A stretch of 64,000 nucleotides of DNA from positions 434,001 to 498,000 of the forward strand of contig JAQFWX010000008.1 in the NCBI GenBank assembly GCA_027605045.1. Direction: 5' to 3'. A program made the translations under genes and the position numbers. This DNA is from Phallus indusiatus. Taxonomy: Eukaryota > Basidiomycota > Agaricomycetes > Phallales > Phallaceae. The notes beneath the pieces are model-generated. The model saw only the letters and a program-made list of their open reading frames with translations. It searched no databases and was not told the DNA's origin. The stretch's first letter is position 1. Each line of letters begins with the position of its first letter. Below, in pieces: positions 23,075-35,417 of the stretch.

Positions 23075-23924
23075 AACATCAACGCTAGGCTGTTGTTGTG
23101 GGCAACGTACTGCAACAGACTGCAATCTAGTATTTCTGCTCCAGCACATGTCCGTAGATACTTACCGATCTCTACTGGCCGCCGCCATTATGTACCAGGA
23201 GATTGGGTTAGCTTCAAAATCGGGCTATATAATACGTCACCTCTGGAGATGGAGCTCCATAAATAGCCTGGTCCGGACATCATGCATCATGAACTGCTTC
23301 GACCGGGGTCTTTTGCACGACGACCGACGACGCATGAATAACCAGTACCAGTGTATGGAGACTCGCTCACTTAAATGTTAACAATGGTCTTTTCTTGATT
23401 TGGGAGGCAACAATAAACTCACACTCAACACCAAAGCTCTTCAGAGTTCGAAGGAAAACCTCAGACAAGTCTCAGAAAGGAGTTGGTTTTGTCTTATCAA
23501 GCACTGCTTATGAAGTGCCGTTATGATGTACATAATGTGTCTTTCGTCGGTTTTCTTTCACTATTTTCGTGTGCTTTTCGCATATTCTGACGAAAACTCA
23601 TTTTGAACACCAACACGAGCTTAATATTTTCAAGAAAAAAAAAGGAGAATGTATTTAGACTAAGTTGACTAACCACTTATTATTCATAATGCCACAGTGA
23701 CCGCGAACAAGGAAATAAGCCGAAGAGCTCTGCACTGATGTGGTGGGTATTCCAGACTTTGGCTGAGTAAAACACAAATATTTAGACAAATTTCAAGCCA
23801 TGTGGTTGAACACAGTGCTGTATTACAATAAATATTGGGGACAAAGAGTAGTTAATGCACTGCGAATGAGAATGAACGCCTCAAAGCTTGTTATTTCCGG
23901 GAGTCATTTTTCAGTTTCATGAAT

Positions 23925-24172
23925 TATCGCGTTATTCCGCACTAATAAGCATTGTAAGAATACCGTGAAATATGCAATAGCGTCGGGCTCACCTCGAGTG
24001 CTAAGCATTCGTCAGCGTTGCCGAGTCCTAGGCGGTCGGCTTCGCGGAGGCAAATGGCGGAACACTCGTCTCGAGAAGCAATACCACCAGGCGAATTGGT
24101 CGCCGGCAAAGCAAACGCTGCAGAAAAAGCCAAAGTAGCAGAAACGAGCAAAGAGACGCGAGCGAAGAACAT
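23925..24172 (-). CDS. Small secreted protein 3, tail-less member of the family
   Basis: It starts MFFARVSLLVSATLAFSAAF and has the SPGGIASRD segment and the Cys pair (ECSAIC), then ADECLALE. The conserved intron (GTGAGC..TAG) leads to CGITR and a stop, so the acidic tail of proteins 1 and 2 is missing. Four cysteines remain (ECSAIC, DEC, CGI). It may be a shortened but intact member or the start of decay. Confidence 0.68.
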
Positions 24173-25661
24173 AGTAAGATTAAGAAAGGAAGTGTAAGTT
24201 AGACGGTTGAAGATTTGAAAGGTTATTGCTGTTGGATGGGGTATTTTATACCGAAAACATATTTGGATCAGAAAGGGGTGCTGCAGGGTTGCTCGCGACA
24301 ACAGAAGACCGAGATCTAGGGTTAGGAATGTTGCGTATGTACGGGATTAGGATGCCTTTATGGACAAGGATCGCCGAGGCCTGCAGAGGATTGACAATTG
24401 ACGGTGATCTACATTGATACATATTCCACTTATATCTGACCTGAGCTCGTTCAAAATTACCTCCAGTTACTAGTCACAATACTGCGGGATGACTTTGGAT
24501 GAGGCAACACAGAAGAATAGATTCTCTGGGTTCTTTTTTTGATGTCTCAATAGAAGGTCTGTGGATACACGGAGATACACGGTCAGCATTGTCAGCTTAT
24601 CAACTGATGGGAGTTGAAACGTTGACATGGACAGCCTATGCCCGAATGTATTCAGGTCCGTTTCTTTTTGAGCCCGTGCCGTACCTCAAATCCACATGTG
24701 CCATGGGAACAACCAAAGACGAAGTACGGCCCTACTCAATATATATACCCGGATGAAGGTATCGTTGCTCGCGATGACAAAAAGATTCATTATCATGTTC
24801 TTCCCTCTCGTGTGTCTTTAGTCATTTCCATCGCTTTGTAAACCTCCAATACGAATATGTAAATCTAAACCTAACAGTCATAATTAGACCAATAAGGGTT
24901 GCAAAGTGGAGGCCGTCAAAAAGGGAACTGGTGGCCTGGAAAAAAAAACCTGGCCCTCACACGCACATTCAAAAATTGAGTTTGGAGCCAGGTTAGCTCC
25001 GGTTATATGCTCCCGACTCCCCACATAGCCATGCTGTTTTGTTCCTAAATGCGGTCTCTGAAAAAGGCCTTGTTGATTTTGATTTTAAAAACTCGACACC
25101 AAGGATATATATGCGTTCGCACACGGAAACTCGGCTGACGGTGAACAGTGAGTGGACCCAGAGTAAACCTACTCAGTCAACCCCGCCATGGCCCATTCTA
25201 ATCAACCCAGGCTTTCGCGGCGGCCTACTCGATCTTTGATTCCGAACGAATACAATTCAGTTCGAACACGATACTAGGACGTCTGGAGACGCGCCCCTTG
25301 CATATCATTTCGTACTTACGGGATTAGAATACCTTTATGGCCAGAGATCGCCGACGCCTGCAGAGTAAGGTTTGAAAGTAATATGCGTGTTTTTGAGGAG
25401 TATTGGGTCTATTTTTTTTTGAACTCAAGAGAAAAAAAAAATTTCGCGTCCGGAGTTTGTGGGGTTCTCCAACATTTGGGAATAAAAAGTTAGTGTAGTC
25501 ATATATAATTCGCAGAACACAAACTACAAATATGGTTATAATATCAAGAGTACATACACAATATCAATCCAAGAATCACGGAAGGGGTAATTACGGCATA
25601 CGTCCTCAAACATTCTTCAAACACCCGAACACTAGGTATAACGGTCAATGGACGTCGGAGA
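24173..25661. other. Gene-poor stretch with relic and a direct repeat pair
   Basis: Apart from the relic at 24795, no gene is supported. About 45 bases at 24340-24384 (gggattaggatgcctttatg..gcctgcagag) recur in the same direction at 25319-25363 with a few differences. An A/T homopolymer-rich patch lies at 25410-25440. Confidence 0.6.
24795..24842 (+). pseudogene. Relic of the signal-peptide exon of the small secreted family
   Basis: The 48 bases from ATG at 24795 match the signal-peptide start of proteins 1-3 (ttcttccct..cgtgt.tctttagtcatttccatcgcttt) but sit on the other strand. A one-base frame change splits the match between MFFPL and SRVSLVISIAL, and a stop follows at once. Only this fragment of a fourth copy is recognisable. 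Confidence 0.75.
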
Positions 25662-27939
25662 TCACCCTTGGAATAATGGAGTATTGCTAAGCCATCTCTC
25701 CACTATATCCAAAGCTGCTTCAGGCTGATCGTGAGGGACCATGTGCCTGTCAATATCAAATCGTACCGAATGGTATTAAGAACCGCTGAAAAAAAAAAGC
25801 ACATAGTAGACTTACCCTGATTCGTATACAGCTACGAACGTAAGATTACCCATTCCTGCACCCGCCGAACGGAAGTATCCAGATGGTTTAGAACGACCAG
25901 GAAGGAACCAAGGAGTCGGCTTTGTGGCGGCAAAGCGTTCGTGGAAAGGGTTCTCAAGTTCAGAAACCCATTTCTCATTGCCCTATAAATCCATAATTAA
26001 CCAAAGCCTTTTCAAGAGAGAAACGGAAATATACGATGTAATTGCACATAAAGTCTAACATAGACGTGTTCAGTAATTCTATCACTATTCATACAATACG
26101 GGAATGATGGGCATACCGGCGATTCCAGCATATACTAAAAGACGAATGTTTGCTTCTAAAAGCTCTGGAAGCAAGCCAGCGGCATTGCGTGATGTATCGC
26201 CCTGACCAGCGAACGCCAGATTTATGTCCGTATTACAACCTAACCGATGTTCAGCTCAAGCCAACATTTCCTAGTAAGAAATTTTATAGCATACTTTGGA
26301 ATAGTAATTGCTCCGGTACGCCAAGCGCAGCCTTGACTTGTGGTTTGTTCAGATAAACATCTATCCATTTCAATTCCTTATAGCATAGATCACCGTCTTC
26401 CGCTCTGTCGCACGTCTTACGAACGTCGTATGGATTCAGCCCGAGGTTCTGGAAGCTTCCGAACATTTGCGACCCACAATATAGCGTAGCTGGGACGCTA
26501 AATACAACGAAGAAGTCAGAAACAAAAGGAAAAAGGAAAGAACAAATTGAAGGATCTGACCAGACAAATCTGTTGTCGTAAGTGTAGCATGCTTGAATCA
26601 GTCTTTCACATAGCGGTACTTTCGAGCGCAGGGCTTCACACTCTGGACTATCCGTGTCCCAAACGGCATAGGGTCCTGTTTCCAAAAAAAAACCGTTACA
26701 GTTACGAGTCAGTATAACGAGAGCAGAGGAGTATTACCATCACAAGCGAAATCCGGGACAGATGGAAATTGAATCAAAGGATCTGTAAGTCCGTTTCCAA
26801 GCATTAAAGAAACGAGGTTAATACTGAGGACGTCCGGGACAGGCGTGGGTAATAGGTCGAGGTTTTTCTTATGGATGAAAGAAACAATATTGGGACCATA
26901 GATACCGCCTTAAGAAGAATGAAGAAATAAGCGATACGATACAGAGCATTGGCATGTGCGTACCGTAAGACTCTGCAGCGATATGAAATGGTAGCTTAGC
27001 ATACTGCGAAAGAAGAGTTAAAGAGAGGAAGAAGGTAGTGAGTGAACATTATTTACCTCGGGATATTGCTTAAAAAACAGCTGCAAAAATGACCATACAT
27101 CTTCGGCAGCATCAGGAGTATTGTTAACTGTCGATCCATCTGTAGAATAGCTATATCCGACATTAAGAGGCTGATCGAGGAAAAGAACCTGCAACAATAA
27201 TTGTCAGAAGCACCATTCCAGAATAAGATAACAACATACATTAGCATGCGAGTTCCAGCTGTACTTGTTGTTAGTTGTATTCACGCCATTCTCCGCGATT
27301 GTGCAGGGACCTAGTTCAAATAAAAGTCCGGTCATAGAACTGCATCCAGGTCCGCCTATAAGGAATTTAAATTGAAACAATAGCAACTCAAAAGAGCAAT
27401 GTGCAACTCCCCATTCAACCACAGAATTACAGGATCATCTTTCGGAGAGGAACGGCTCTCAAAGAACCTATGATATAAATGACTTAATTCAAAATAGGGT
27501 CCAATTTTCATTAGAGTTAATGAAATACCAGTAAAATAAGCTTTGCTTTCCTTTAGGAGAAGCTGCTATGTCAAAGTACCCAGAGTATTGTTTGACAGAC
27601 GAATCGCATAAGGAAGGTGAGGAAGGTGTTGCACGGAGCTGATACTTCAGGCTTAAAGCCGGGTTGAAAGAACGAACGTCTAGTGTGTATGGGAAACGAT
27701 TGAACAAAACACCACAGTCATAAGAAATTCTACGAACATGTCAAGCCCAGCTCTTTAACGTATTCTAACCCATCTTGGAACCACGACTCTACGCGAAACA
27801 CATCAGGCAAAAGTGACTCGTGCCAGTGTTCAGCCGTGCCCAATACAGCTTGGGACGAGTCTTGGGGATTAAATCGAGGACTTGCAGCAATAAAAGGGAA
27901 TAAGGAAGAGAGAAACAGCGATTTGGTTGCTACGCGCAT
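25662..27939 (-). CDS. Secreted serine carboxypeptidase (S10, carboxypeptidase Y-like) with a damaged splice donor
   Basis: This enzyme removes C-terminal residues in the vacuole or outside the cell. The signal peptide is [20 protein letters not shown]. Family motifs are [33 protein letters not shown], the Ser nucleophile in AAESYGGIYGP, the Asp in VYAGIADFMCNYIGNEKW and the His in [15 protein letters not shown]; the end is SNTPLFQG. All triad residues are present. One intron (27357-27412 region, 56 bases) should join WLNG to GPGCSS, but its 5' end reads GG (GGGAGT) where GT is expected. Retaining it brings a stop. The gene may use a rare GG..AG splice or be newly inactivated. Confidence 0.85.
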
Positions 27940-29495
27940 CGTTCTCTGTTGCAAACGCGCGTACTACTATTTGGGTGCTGCAGCTAGACGTGGGAAGGGT
28001 TTTTTGGTCAGTTACATAATCCTGCCTATTCAATGTCATGCTCGAAGCAAGCTCGAAGATGGATCATGGTATGGTGACTTGTATCGAAAATCGCAATTTC
28101 TCACGAGATTTTGAATCGATTACTACTAGATCCTCAGAAACAATCTTGAAAAACATTTCTGTGTCAAGAATGATACGTTTTTATGTAATTCTCTGGTAAC
28201 GCGGAGCTGGCTGAAACTTAGGTGTCCGGGATGAAACAACTAACCCGGGATTGTCAAAGAATAAAAATATTGTGAATCCAATTGCACTAGAAAAAACCTT
28301 GACAGGTGGCATGGGTCAATTGAATACCAGCACGAGCTGGTCAGGGTATACTGCGCCACTGACCCACATCTCGCGCTTAACAGCCTGAGTGACCGAATTT
28401 GGGAACAATGCATGAAAGCAGTCCAAGTCGTTTCACAATGAACTAATTATGCTCGAGGTATTCGGCAGTTGACATATCGATAGAGAAGCCCCGCCACGGA
28501 ACGGATCGTAAGCAACAGTACGTACACGAAAATGAGACGTTGTAGTCGTAAAATTGCCATGATGAAATGTTGATTTACACACAGCCTTAGGCTGGAAACC
28601 GTTGTGAGTGTCTTGCATTTTGTTCAGGGGTTATTTGGGATATTATAGAGTGCGAGGGCAGATACCACTTAGGTTTTTGTATGTTCAGGCACAAAACGAT
28701 GTAAATCAGATTTACTCGTGCGTGAAGAGCTTGAAAGTAGATATGTACTGCTGAACTCGAAGAACGGCTTCAATAAAGTTCACTTTCTAGTAAAGTCTGC
28801 CAAGAACCTAATCCTAATTTTAGAAACCAAACGGGTATTAGTGGCAGCGGAAATAACATGAAAACACGGGAGGTCGATAAACCACGTACGATTTAGTAGG
28901 TCATAACTTGAAAGTCATATACATAGAACTTCAAACATGTTCGAGCGTCGGAGGTCTTGGAGATTCCTTGGCGGTTTACAGTACTAATATTAGCGCTCCC
29001 GACACAGTACGCAAAAATCAAATTGAAAGTTTATATATTACCAACGACCTTCCAAAAATGTGGTAAACTCAATTGATCGGTTGCGTTCAGGTCATTATTA
29101 GATCCGCCGCCTCGTTTGTGCATTTGATATCTGAACTGCGAGGCACGGAACGACCTGACGCGAGTTTACTGTGTCTTTTGAATTGAGAGGTCTAGGACAG
29201 AGTATATGTAGGTGATATACGTCATCATCCTCAGCGATCCGGTAAATTGCATCGCGTGGAGTTTTGAAAGACAACGGCTATGAATGGATTGTACAGTCGG
29301 TTCCGTGGTTGCTTGCTGGTCTAACTAGTGCAGCGTGATCAAAACACGTTGTAGGCTGCCACGGTTGTTTTGGACGGGTCCACGTGCAAATAACATTTAA
29401 TCCATTGCTTGAACCTTTGAGATGTGAATTCCAACAAAGGCAATATCGATATTTCCAGAGCTTAAGTAAACACATAAATCACAAAAGTGAGTAAA
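27940..29495. other. Intergenic gap between carboxypeptidase and endoglucanase
   Basis: About 1.55 kb with no supported gene on either strand; only short open frames with no recognisable product. It must include the promoter of the carboxypeptidase gene. Confidence 0.5.
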
Positions 29496-30233
29496 TTACG
29501 ACGGGGCCGTTCCTGATTGAGAATAGTCAAAAGATAATTAATTGGCTTACTACTATGTAGTATAAAGATTTCACTAACCCTGATTTCCACATCCAACTGC
29601 CGGCCATAGACCAGCATTCTCGCCTTTTAGACAAGATCCATTCCAAAGAGAGCTGCCATCACTTCCAGACCATTCAGAACATGATACCTCAGTAAATGAG
29701 CCCAGCAATGCACCATGTCCTGTTAAATTCGATTAATTTATTATATCTGGGAGAAGGTGAGAGTACTCACCGCTGGGGAAGAACTCGGAGGCAGCGCCAG
29801 TGTCCTCACAAAGATCGAAATGGACGGATGCACCGAAAGAATTGGTAGTGTCGGCCGTTGTCTGCCCGCACCATTGTTGATTGCCAGAAAGTGGACACTC
29901 GTCAGTGACTTTGACAACGACGCTATTGAATGGACCAGTAAAAGATGGTGAATATGGATCTTCGGATCCGGTCAACTTGAAGCATCGGCCACAGGCATCT
30001 CCAGGGCCGAGACCTGGTGGTGCACCAAATGCAAGTTGGCTTATTGCAGCTGTATATCCATTAGCGGCGATACCGCACGCAGGTGAGCTGCATCCACTAT
30101 ACATAGTGAATGAAGCACTGCCAGATGGGTTCTGAACATATCCTCCTGTGGCTCGACGAAGCAGTGCGGGGATTGTCGAGCATGATGAAAGTGAAGCGTA
30201 AGCTAATAAAACGAAGAGGGTAACTTTGATCAT
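29496..30233 (-). CDS. GH45 endoglucanase, short Cel45A type
   Basis: This secreted beta-1,4-glucanase acts on amorphous cellulose. The signal peptide MIKVTLFVLLAYASLSSCST and a short pro-like stretch (ALLRR) precede a mature start ATGGYVQNPSGSASFTMYSG. Hallmarks are GLGPGDACGRCFKLTG, VVVKVTDECPLSGNQQWCGQ and FDLCEDTGAASEFFPSGHGA, with the Asp of FDLC as probable catalytic acid and the Asn of GNQ matching the Phanerochaete Cel45A catalytic site. No cellulose-binding module is present. Reading on after GCGNQG stops at 29574. A canonical intron there leads to a 17-base last exon (29496-29512) giving GTAPS, as in the family, and I chose this end. Confidence 0.93.
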
Positions 30234-31445
30234 TTCGTTTGCCCAAAGTCAGTGACGGTAAATCTACGTCTGTCGGTCTTTTATATGTATTTGCATCAGA
30301 AATTGTTTGGAAATTAACAGAAGGAAACGCAGAAGTATCGGGTTATGCAGAGGGGAATATGTGCCATATGACTATTGGTAGGGAATTGTCGAGGGAATGT
30401 GACCTGCTCAAGTCGTAAACTCGGGTAGGAATCGGCGCCGTAAAGGACCAAAGAATTTCCGATGAGAAACCGTGGAGCTATGACCTACAAAAAGTGCATT
30501 GGGTCTATTTCTCTCTGCTCCAGCTCCCATGAGGATAATTATTGCTCGCCTGGAGCTCACCGCCGTGAATGCTCTTGGGTAGGCAAAACGTTCTGCAAAA
30601 GTTAGTTTTTTTTGTGTCACCAGGCCAGGTGTGATCTACCAGATTAATGTTGAAAAGCAAGCGAGACTCCTGTGTTCCGCTCTGACCGTTGCCAAAAAGT
30701 GATGTAGAGCGGATCTGGGTTACATCGCGCTCCGTAAAACGCACTTAGCTCATGCCCAATGACAAAGACATCAGCACGTGTTACTGCGCGCGTTAGAGCG
30801 TTCTGGATAGTCGAGCTTTTCGATCTGGCTCATTCGACGATGTGCAGCGATAAAAGCGGCATTTTGGAACTGAATGCTCCATCGAGATATAAAAGGGATA
30901 ATATGGCTAGACCTCTAATCAATTCTCGAGTCCCTGAAAGCCAGAATAGCAGTACGGTTGAGCTTTGAATTGAATGATTCATTACTAAAACTGGTTAATT
31001 GCTTCGTCTCGAAGAAGGTTGTACATAGATCAGTGTTATTGTTGTCGGCGTCGGTATGTGGATGACGGACATAAACACGAAGCAGTGATGTCTAAGCTCC
31101 TCTGGCGGGAATCCGCTCGCTTCGGTGAATGAATACAGTTGTCAATACAAACGAAGAGAGCGTCTGCGGCGGAGAAAGTAATTCCGAGGGACTCGCAGCA
31201 ATTGATTTTTTTTTCCTAGTCGATTGTCGACGACCGACCAGACATTGATGGGTGTGCAAAAGTAGCCGCGCGGGCGCTCAATTTGGCTGATGTAATCGCC
31301 GCCTCGTTGTGGACGACCCTTGACAAGCCATATAAGTACTACAACAGGCTTTCACCCCCCAACTAGAGAGTCACATTTAAAACATTCCTTTCTCTTACTT
31401 CCCTTTCTCTCCTCTCCTCCACGTTCCACGCCACTCCCACCGACG
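30234..31445. other. Divergent promoter region between endoglucanase and makorin-type gene
   Basis: About 1.2 kb with no supported gene. A pyrimidine-rich stretch at 31375-31440 lies directly before the makorin start. Confidence 0.5.
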
Positions 31446-33486
31446 ATGCCTCGCCCAAACGTCGCTCCCCGCCCCGTCTGTCGATACTACAACACGTCGA
31501 GAGGTTGTTTCGCAGGCGACAAATGTCATTATCTGCATGGTGATCCCGCTGAACAGAAGTATGCTCCCGTAAGTACCCTCTTATTAGCATTTGTTCCGAC
31601 CTAATTTATCTTTTTTTCTCCCCCTCCAGTACGAGGAAAACAAGACCTGCAGATACTTCAGTCAAGGCTACTGCAAACGTGGTCGCGAGTGTTGGTACAA
31701 ACACGTTGAACCGAAAGCAGTAGAACCGTCACCATCACCGTCGTCAGCTTCGGTATCAGCCACATCATCAGCCCCATCAACCTCAACTGCCACACCTTCA
31801 CAATCGAGACAAGAACCTATAGAGAAGGAAGATCTCGCCTGTGGTATCTGTTTCGAAGAGAGACCCTCGCTCTATGGATTGTTGAGTACGTGACAAAAAA
31901 AAAGCATTATCTGTATCTTGTTTTCTTACGTATTATTTTTAGACGGATGCTCACATGCATTTTGTCTACCAGTATGTGCCACGATAATGTGGATAGCTTT
32001 CTCAGTGTTGAATTCACTTTCTATCTTTAGTGCATTCGCCGATGGCGCGAGCCTGAAGGCAAAGGCATAGATCTTACCGAATCCGGAATGCACAAGACCT
32101 GCCCAATGTGCCGTACTAGGAGCAAATTCGTCGTGCCATCCAGTATATTCTACATGCAAGATGACCCACGTAAAGTCGCCGTCGTCGAGAACTACAAACA
32201 GAGCATGTCGCGTGTTCCCTGTCGATACTTTGTCGAATCAACTCCTGAGAACAGATTCTGCCCCTTTGGTGAGAATCTTTCCTTTTAAGGGAATGCATTT
32301 TTTCTCTAAATCTGGATTTGTTTAGGCAAGGATTGCTTTTATCAGCACCTTAACGAAGATGGTACTCCATATGTTTTCACAGAAGGCGTTGATGCTATGA
32401 TGGTTTGTTTCACACTTGCTTCGTTTTCATTCCAGCTGTTGACATTTTCACAGCGTCGTCGTCGTCGAGACAATGACCTTGGTAGCGCATGGGATACTGA
32501 CCCATTCCAACTTGTGCTGGAAGCCTTGGAAGATTCCATGTTACCATTGCCTACTGATGGTGAAGGACACGAAACTTCGGAGACCACTCTTACCATCGAC
32601 ATTGAAACAAACACTACTGAGCCTAATTTGGACGGTAACGACGACGAATCAACCGACTCAAACGTAAGTACATGCATTTTATCACATTCTATGAGGGTAT
32701 AAATTGGAATGCTGACTTTTAGTTTTGGATGAATTTTTTCTACATTTCCCGTCTCACTTGAAATTCCTGTCCCATTTCTACACTTATTTTCTCTCTCTCT
32801 CTCTCTATCCTGTTTGAACATTGTTACAATTACATGAACTTATCCGTTTATTTTATCTCCGTGTTATCATCATTTTTCAAATGCTGTTTGTTGTTATTTT
32901 TACTTTATTACTACTACCCTTGTGCTTTTAGATCCGTCGCGAAGTTTTCAATCTGCATTTCGGGCAGATGATGAGAACGATGGGACATTCCTGTTCTGGA
33001 TCAGGCATGACTATATCGTCTGCTATCGATATAGAAGCACTTCTCGCAGAATCGCTGTCATCCGAAGATGACGAAGAGAGTTGGGACGAAGACGAGCCGT
33101 TCGTCGTATACACCGGTGACCTTGGTGGCGAAGATGCCGATGACGAAGATGAAGACGAAGACGATGGAGAAGAAGAATCCGGCTCATACTGGGACGAATT
33201 TTTGTCGAATCCACCGGTTCCTTCTATCGCACCGAAGTCATTCACACCGCTGCAGATGGGAGAAGACGAATGCTACGACTCGGAAGCTTCCTCCTTGGAC
33301 GACCCTGCTGAGCTAGAGTCTGAATCGGAGCCGGAAGAGTCGGAAATAGAAACGGAAATCGAAGATACTATCGATGTTTCGAATGTCACAGCTACCGCCC
33401 TGTCTTGCTTTCCTGTCGTCGATGAACAGTGGGACATTTCTGTACTCGCCGATGAAAGCTCGCGATTTGTGGACCAACGGTGGTGA
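31446..33486 (+). CDS. Makorin-like CCCH / RING zinc-finger E3 ubiquitin ligase
   Basis: A probable RNA-binding E3 ligase. Two CCCH fingers come first (VCRYYNTSRGCFAGDKCHYL and TCRYFSQGYCKRGRECWYKH). A Ser/Pro/Thr linker follows, then a C3HC4 RING (CGICFEERP..GCSHAFCLPCIRRW..CPMCRTRS) and a third CCCH finger (PCRYFVESTPENRFCPFGKD). This order is that of makorins. The RING is split by an intron at about 31970-32029 that rejoins LPCIRRW. The C-terminal third is Asp/Glu-rich (SSEDDEESWDEDEP, EIETEIED), unlike animal makorins. It starts MPRPNVAPRP at 31446 after a pyrimidine tract. Confidence 0.9.
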
Positions 33487-34611
33487 ACTCCAGTCCCCCT
33501 TCCCTTCCCCCTTTTGCCAAGTTTAGCCGCGGCATCTTCATCCCTTCCTCTTACTCCCTTTGTCATTTGTCATTTTTATCATCATTTGTCATTTATCGTC
33601 TTGCAATCCTGTCATCTCAACACACGCTGAATCCCAATTGTCAATCGTTTCAACCTGGTATCCTATCGTACAACTAAATTCTTTTTATTAGACCTGTTTC
33701 GTTGTTTTCTCTCTCTCACCCTGCTCTGTTTTCTCTGTCATCGCTCGATCCGCTCAGATTCCTCTCTATTCACTCATCTGCTATTCGTTCTTTTTCTTCC
33801 TCTTTTTATATCTCTCACTCTTTTTCCCTCATCACTACATTAGTCTGTATCCAAAGGGGGTGGATTCAATTTTTCTTTACTAGGAGTATAATCGGAAGGT
33901 GGCAAATCAAACGAGTAGCAATTAGCATACTATCTCTCCCTCTCTTTCTCTTACTTTAGACACTTCCACGGAACTGCGGCGTTTTTCTTATTCCAGGAAC
34001 CGGAGCTGGCCATTTTTATAACATCTCTCTCCTCCTCTCTCCCTCTCTCTGGCTTTTTCTGGCCGAACCGTGGATTTCTATCGGGGATTCGGTACCGTAC
34101 TGTAGTGGTTTATTAATGGTGGTGTTGGCCAGACTTTCTGTAGCCTTAGACAACAAAAAGATATGGGTATATGGAGTTATGAATATGAGCCTATGGAACA
34201 TGATACATGCATTTTCCTTCGTTATCTTCGGTTTTTCTTCCTTTTCTTTTTCGTTCTTTACAAAATCCATTGCATGTATTGATACAGAGAGCGTGGAACA
34301 CGAGCATTTGGTAACTATCCTATCTAAATAGTCCGGTGTGAATGAATGGGTGGGTATTGTTACAAAGTAAGATTCCGTTGTTTGAGGATGCAGGTATAAC
34401 TTTTGAGATGGATGTAAGGACGTGCATGTGTTTGTGTATAAAAGTTTTGAGTCAAGAATACAGCAAAGTACGGTTGTTATAAATCGCAATAGATCGTTTG
34501 TGTCTAGATGAACGCAGGCAGAAGAGAAAGAAAAAAACACTGAAGAAGAATAACGTTAAATGAAATCCAGCACTGTTCCCTCAAATTTTGGTTTGATTTG
34601 GTTTGGTATGT
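33487..34611. other. Convergent 3' region, pyrimidine-rich
   Basis: About 1.1 kb between two convergent genes, rich in CT runs (33700-33960, 34030-34055). Open frames here are made of low-complexity sequence and none is supported as a gene. Confidence 0.5.
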
Positions 34612-35417
34612 TCATTTGGTGCTCCACTCGTCTTCCATATCACACTCTGCCTTGACAAGGGCTTCGTACTGGCGAAGTTGACGTATGAAACCTTGATTGG
34701 GGTTTATACAAGGACGTCTGGAACGAATGAAATTGATGGCTTTTTCGGCGGTTATATCGGATGTGTATGCGTTTGGGTAGGCATAGGAAGATGATGATGA
34801 AGAATGTGTTTTAATGTAATATGCAGCAACGACGCTAGGGGATCGTGATACACCCTGCCAGCAGTGAACAAGGATCCGGGGTCGAGGGGAAGTTCCGAGG
34901 GATGTCGATGATGATTCGCCATCATCATCAACTTGATCGTTGTCCTGTTGAAGGAAACACCGGCATTTCCCCCCTGGCTTGTTGTGCTTGGCTTCGCAAC
35001 CGCCTAGAATCTCTTCCATCCAAGCCGTTGCTTTCCTGACAGCACTCAGGAGATCTTCGTAAGGGGAGTCGTCAAGTGGAAGATCAAGACATGTGATCCA
35101 GTCGGGAAATTTAGGTCGAAAACGTAAAATTGAAGGTCCGAGAATGCTGATGACATGTGTGATACCGAGACTGCGCAATGCAGCGGGCGAGCAAGCCGTC
35201 CGTGCGTCTGAAATGAAAATGTTGGATGAGATTTTGGATGCACCGCTGCGTGGTGGGACTACTACTAAAGGCTGTAGCGAGGTGAATATAATGTAGTTTT
35301 GTGCACTGTGAAGAGCGAAAGACTCTTTACTTTAGGTTTTCCGGTTGGAAACGAGGTTATAGGCGTCGCTGCTGTTGGAAGGGATGGGAGAATAGCAGGA
35401 GAGGCCTGGACGTTCAT
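34612..35417 (-). CDS. Atypical dual-specificity protein phosphatase
   Basis: The catalytic domain has ISDARTACSPAALRSLGITH, the general-acid region LPLDDSPYEDLL and the HCxxGxxRS loop as VHCWQGVSRSPSVVAAYYI, so Cys and Arg are intact. The RRPCINPNQGFIRQLRQYE segment is typical of small dual-specificity phosphatases. An insertion of about 30 residues (Cys/Asp/Ser-rich) lies between the acid loop and the catalytic Cys. The N-terminus is placed at ATG 35417 (MNVQASPAILPSLP). A 59-base canonical intron then joins GKPK to PLVVVPPRSGASKISSNIF. A start inside the second exon would cut the fold. Confidence 0.85.

Noticed and set aside
29574..29576. TAG directly after GCGNQG as the end of the endoglucanase
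   Set aside because: It lies inside a canonical donor (GTTAGTG). Splicing gives the family-typical GTAPS end at 29496.
32342..32821. 159-codon minus-strand open frame
   Set aside because: Antisense to makorin exons and intron; no recognisable product.
34016..34540. 174-codon minus-strand open frame in the 3' gap
   Set aside because: Made of low-complexity CT/GA-rich sequence with no domain or splice support.
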